Shown piece after piece: positions 63,701 through 64,000 of a DNA stretch of 64,000 bases (its first letter is position 1; each line of letters starts with the position of its first letter). The DNA is from Aristolochia californica (lineage: Eukaryota > Streptophyta > Magnoliopsida > Piperales > Aristolochiaceae), in the NCBI GenBank assembly GCA_029961685.1, contig JARWKL010000005.1:13730164-13794163 (forward strand), read 5' to 3'. The position numbers and the translations under genes are program-made. Below the pieces are notes generated by a model that saw nothing but the letters and a program-made list of their open reading frames with translations, was not told the origin of the DNA and ran no database searches.

Positions 63701-64000
63701 GGGAAAGTGTTATGTTAGTTTTGATTTAAGAAAAAAGTATACATCTAAAATTAAAATGCACAATGCACAAATATAGAGAGAGATAATCCCAAAAATTGTC
63801 TATAAATTTTTGGGATAGTAAACTCTTTTTAGTTTTTAAATATTTGGTTCTGCAATTGTCGGGAAAAGGGGGAGGTGGGGGATTTTTAACTGAGTGTTGA
63901 CTCCCAGTCCATAAGTCATTCCTTACAAAAATATAGACTGTTACACATGATAAATCACTTTACAATCATCTATTATTGTTAGGTCAGCTTTTTGTAAATG
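45465..64000 (+). repeat. Subfamily B satellite block, units 69 (3' part) to 97 (partial)
   Basis: Unit starts are 45725, 46399, 47075, 47750, 48403, 49066, 49715, 50361, 51035, 51712, 52385, 53058, 53732, 54404, 55079, 55744, 56417, 57093, 57760, 58434, 59107, 59779, 60450, 61114, 61790, 62464, 63139 and 63813 (cut by the window edge). Monomers share B-diagnostic bases that are rare in A: GAGAGAGATAATTCC, AAGTATACATC, CTTGGGAATTTAATG, AAATTCTTTCCATAC, GGTTCTGCAATC and often TTCCGAGCTATTAG. Length stays near 674. Indels are small, 20-35 bp at units 73, 75 and 76. Similar types recur, for example units 70 and 79, units 80, 91 and 94, and units 74, 81, 88 and 95. Confidence 0.85.

Larger units (their letters stand above)
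1..64000 (+). repeat. Satellite array, ~676-bp monomer, 96 complete copies plus one partial
   Basis: The whole window is one head-to-tail tandem repeat. I phased it on the anchor GGATTGTAAA (and its variants). Starts recur at 1, 677, 1337, 2008, 2685, 3349, 4025, 4701, 5385, 6060 and onward to 61790, 62464, 63139 and 63813. Most monomers are 664-681 bp, with 674-679 commonest. All anchors lie on the + strand and I found no inverted monomers. Composition is AT-rich except for one G-rich block per monomer. No transposon or unique insert interrupts the series. Stop codons are frequent in every frame, so coding is not supported. I do not recognise the family and cannot name a species. Long, chromosome-specific, gene-free arrays of this kind are typical of plant heterochromatin, which is inference here. 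I see nothing else in the gene-free stretches beyond what the sub-entries describe. Confidence 0.97.

Noticed and set aside
1..64000. CRISPR-like array (regular repeats with spacers)
   Set aside because: The repeat unit is about 676 bp with no short-repeat/unique-spacer structure, and adjacent units are homologous along their full length.

Overview
The window is one uninterrupted head-to-tail tandem array of an AT-rich satellite DNA with a modal monomer of about 676 bp. It is phased here on the anchor GGATTGTAAA. I count 96 complete monomers plus a 188-bp partial one at the right end. All lie in the same orientation, and the array runs off both edges. I see no protein-coding gene, tRNA, rRNA, transposon or unique sequence. 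64 kb without a gene, a long satellite monomer and apparent decay at CpG sites point to heterochromatin (centromeric, pericentromeric or subtelomeric) of a eukaryotic nuclear genome. A plant is my best guess, but nothing in the sequence fixes the taxon.

Layout. Two subfamilies meet at one point. Subfamily A fills 1 to about 45460. Subfamily B fills about 45465 to 64000 and differs at many diagnostic sites: GAGAGAGATAATTCC instead of GAGAGTGATAATTCC, AAGTATACATC instead of AAGTACACATC, CTTGGGAATTT instead of CTTGAGAATTT, and often TTCCGAGC instead of TTCCAAGC.

Within A, monomers from about 10.8 to 45.46 kb follow a recurring order, a higher-order repeat (HOR) of roughly 14-15 monomer types (about 9-10 kb). 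I name the types by markers: E (CATAAGTTATTCC), D (AACATGATTCAAGCA), W (GGGGTATTTTTAAC), X (GGGAAGTGAAAAC), C (GGAAGTTCCCAGACATGG), P (ends GATTGATCATTCC), Q (CCTCCGCACGTTCT, one to three copies), H (ATAGCACCGCACG), R (CAATAGTC), S (GGAGACCTGGG or GGATAAAAAA), F (AACCCGTTACGCATC plus TTAGGTCC), G (GTGTTGTCTCCCAA), N (CTATAAGGGTTG), L (CAAGTGG plus TTTTGAGTTC), then back to E. The order recurs about four times but is cut and spliced by in-register exchanges. These leave chimeric monomers (units 2, 31, 32, 35, 36, 42, 45, 59, 64, 65, 69) and local duplications (units 31-34 and 43-48). Units 1-5 fit the same order (C, P/W, X, C, P). Units 6-15 (3349-10133) do not show the type markers and look like a simpler array.

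B shows weaker long-range order, with some types recurring exactly seven monomers apart (about 4.7 kb).

Each full monomer carries the same small landmarks: a TATATA stretch near +25, a G-rich block near +48 to +72, a BamHI site near +274, a short dyad (ACATGTTT/AAACATGT) near +300, an AATAAA with a TG-rich upstream stretch near +440, a pyrimidine tract then purine tract near +530-560, and a TGCACAA doublet near +620. Seven monomers, all in subfamily A after 15.5 kb, lost 50-230 bp; most of these junctions show microhomology. One monomer carries a 23-base G run. The interest of the window is in how a satellite evolves, not in encoded products; I found no evidence of a gene-encoded system.
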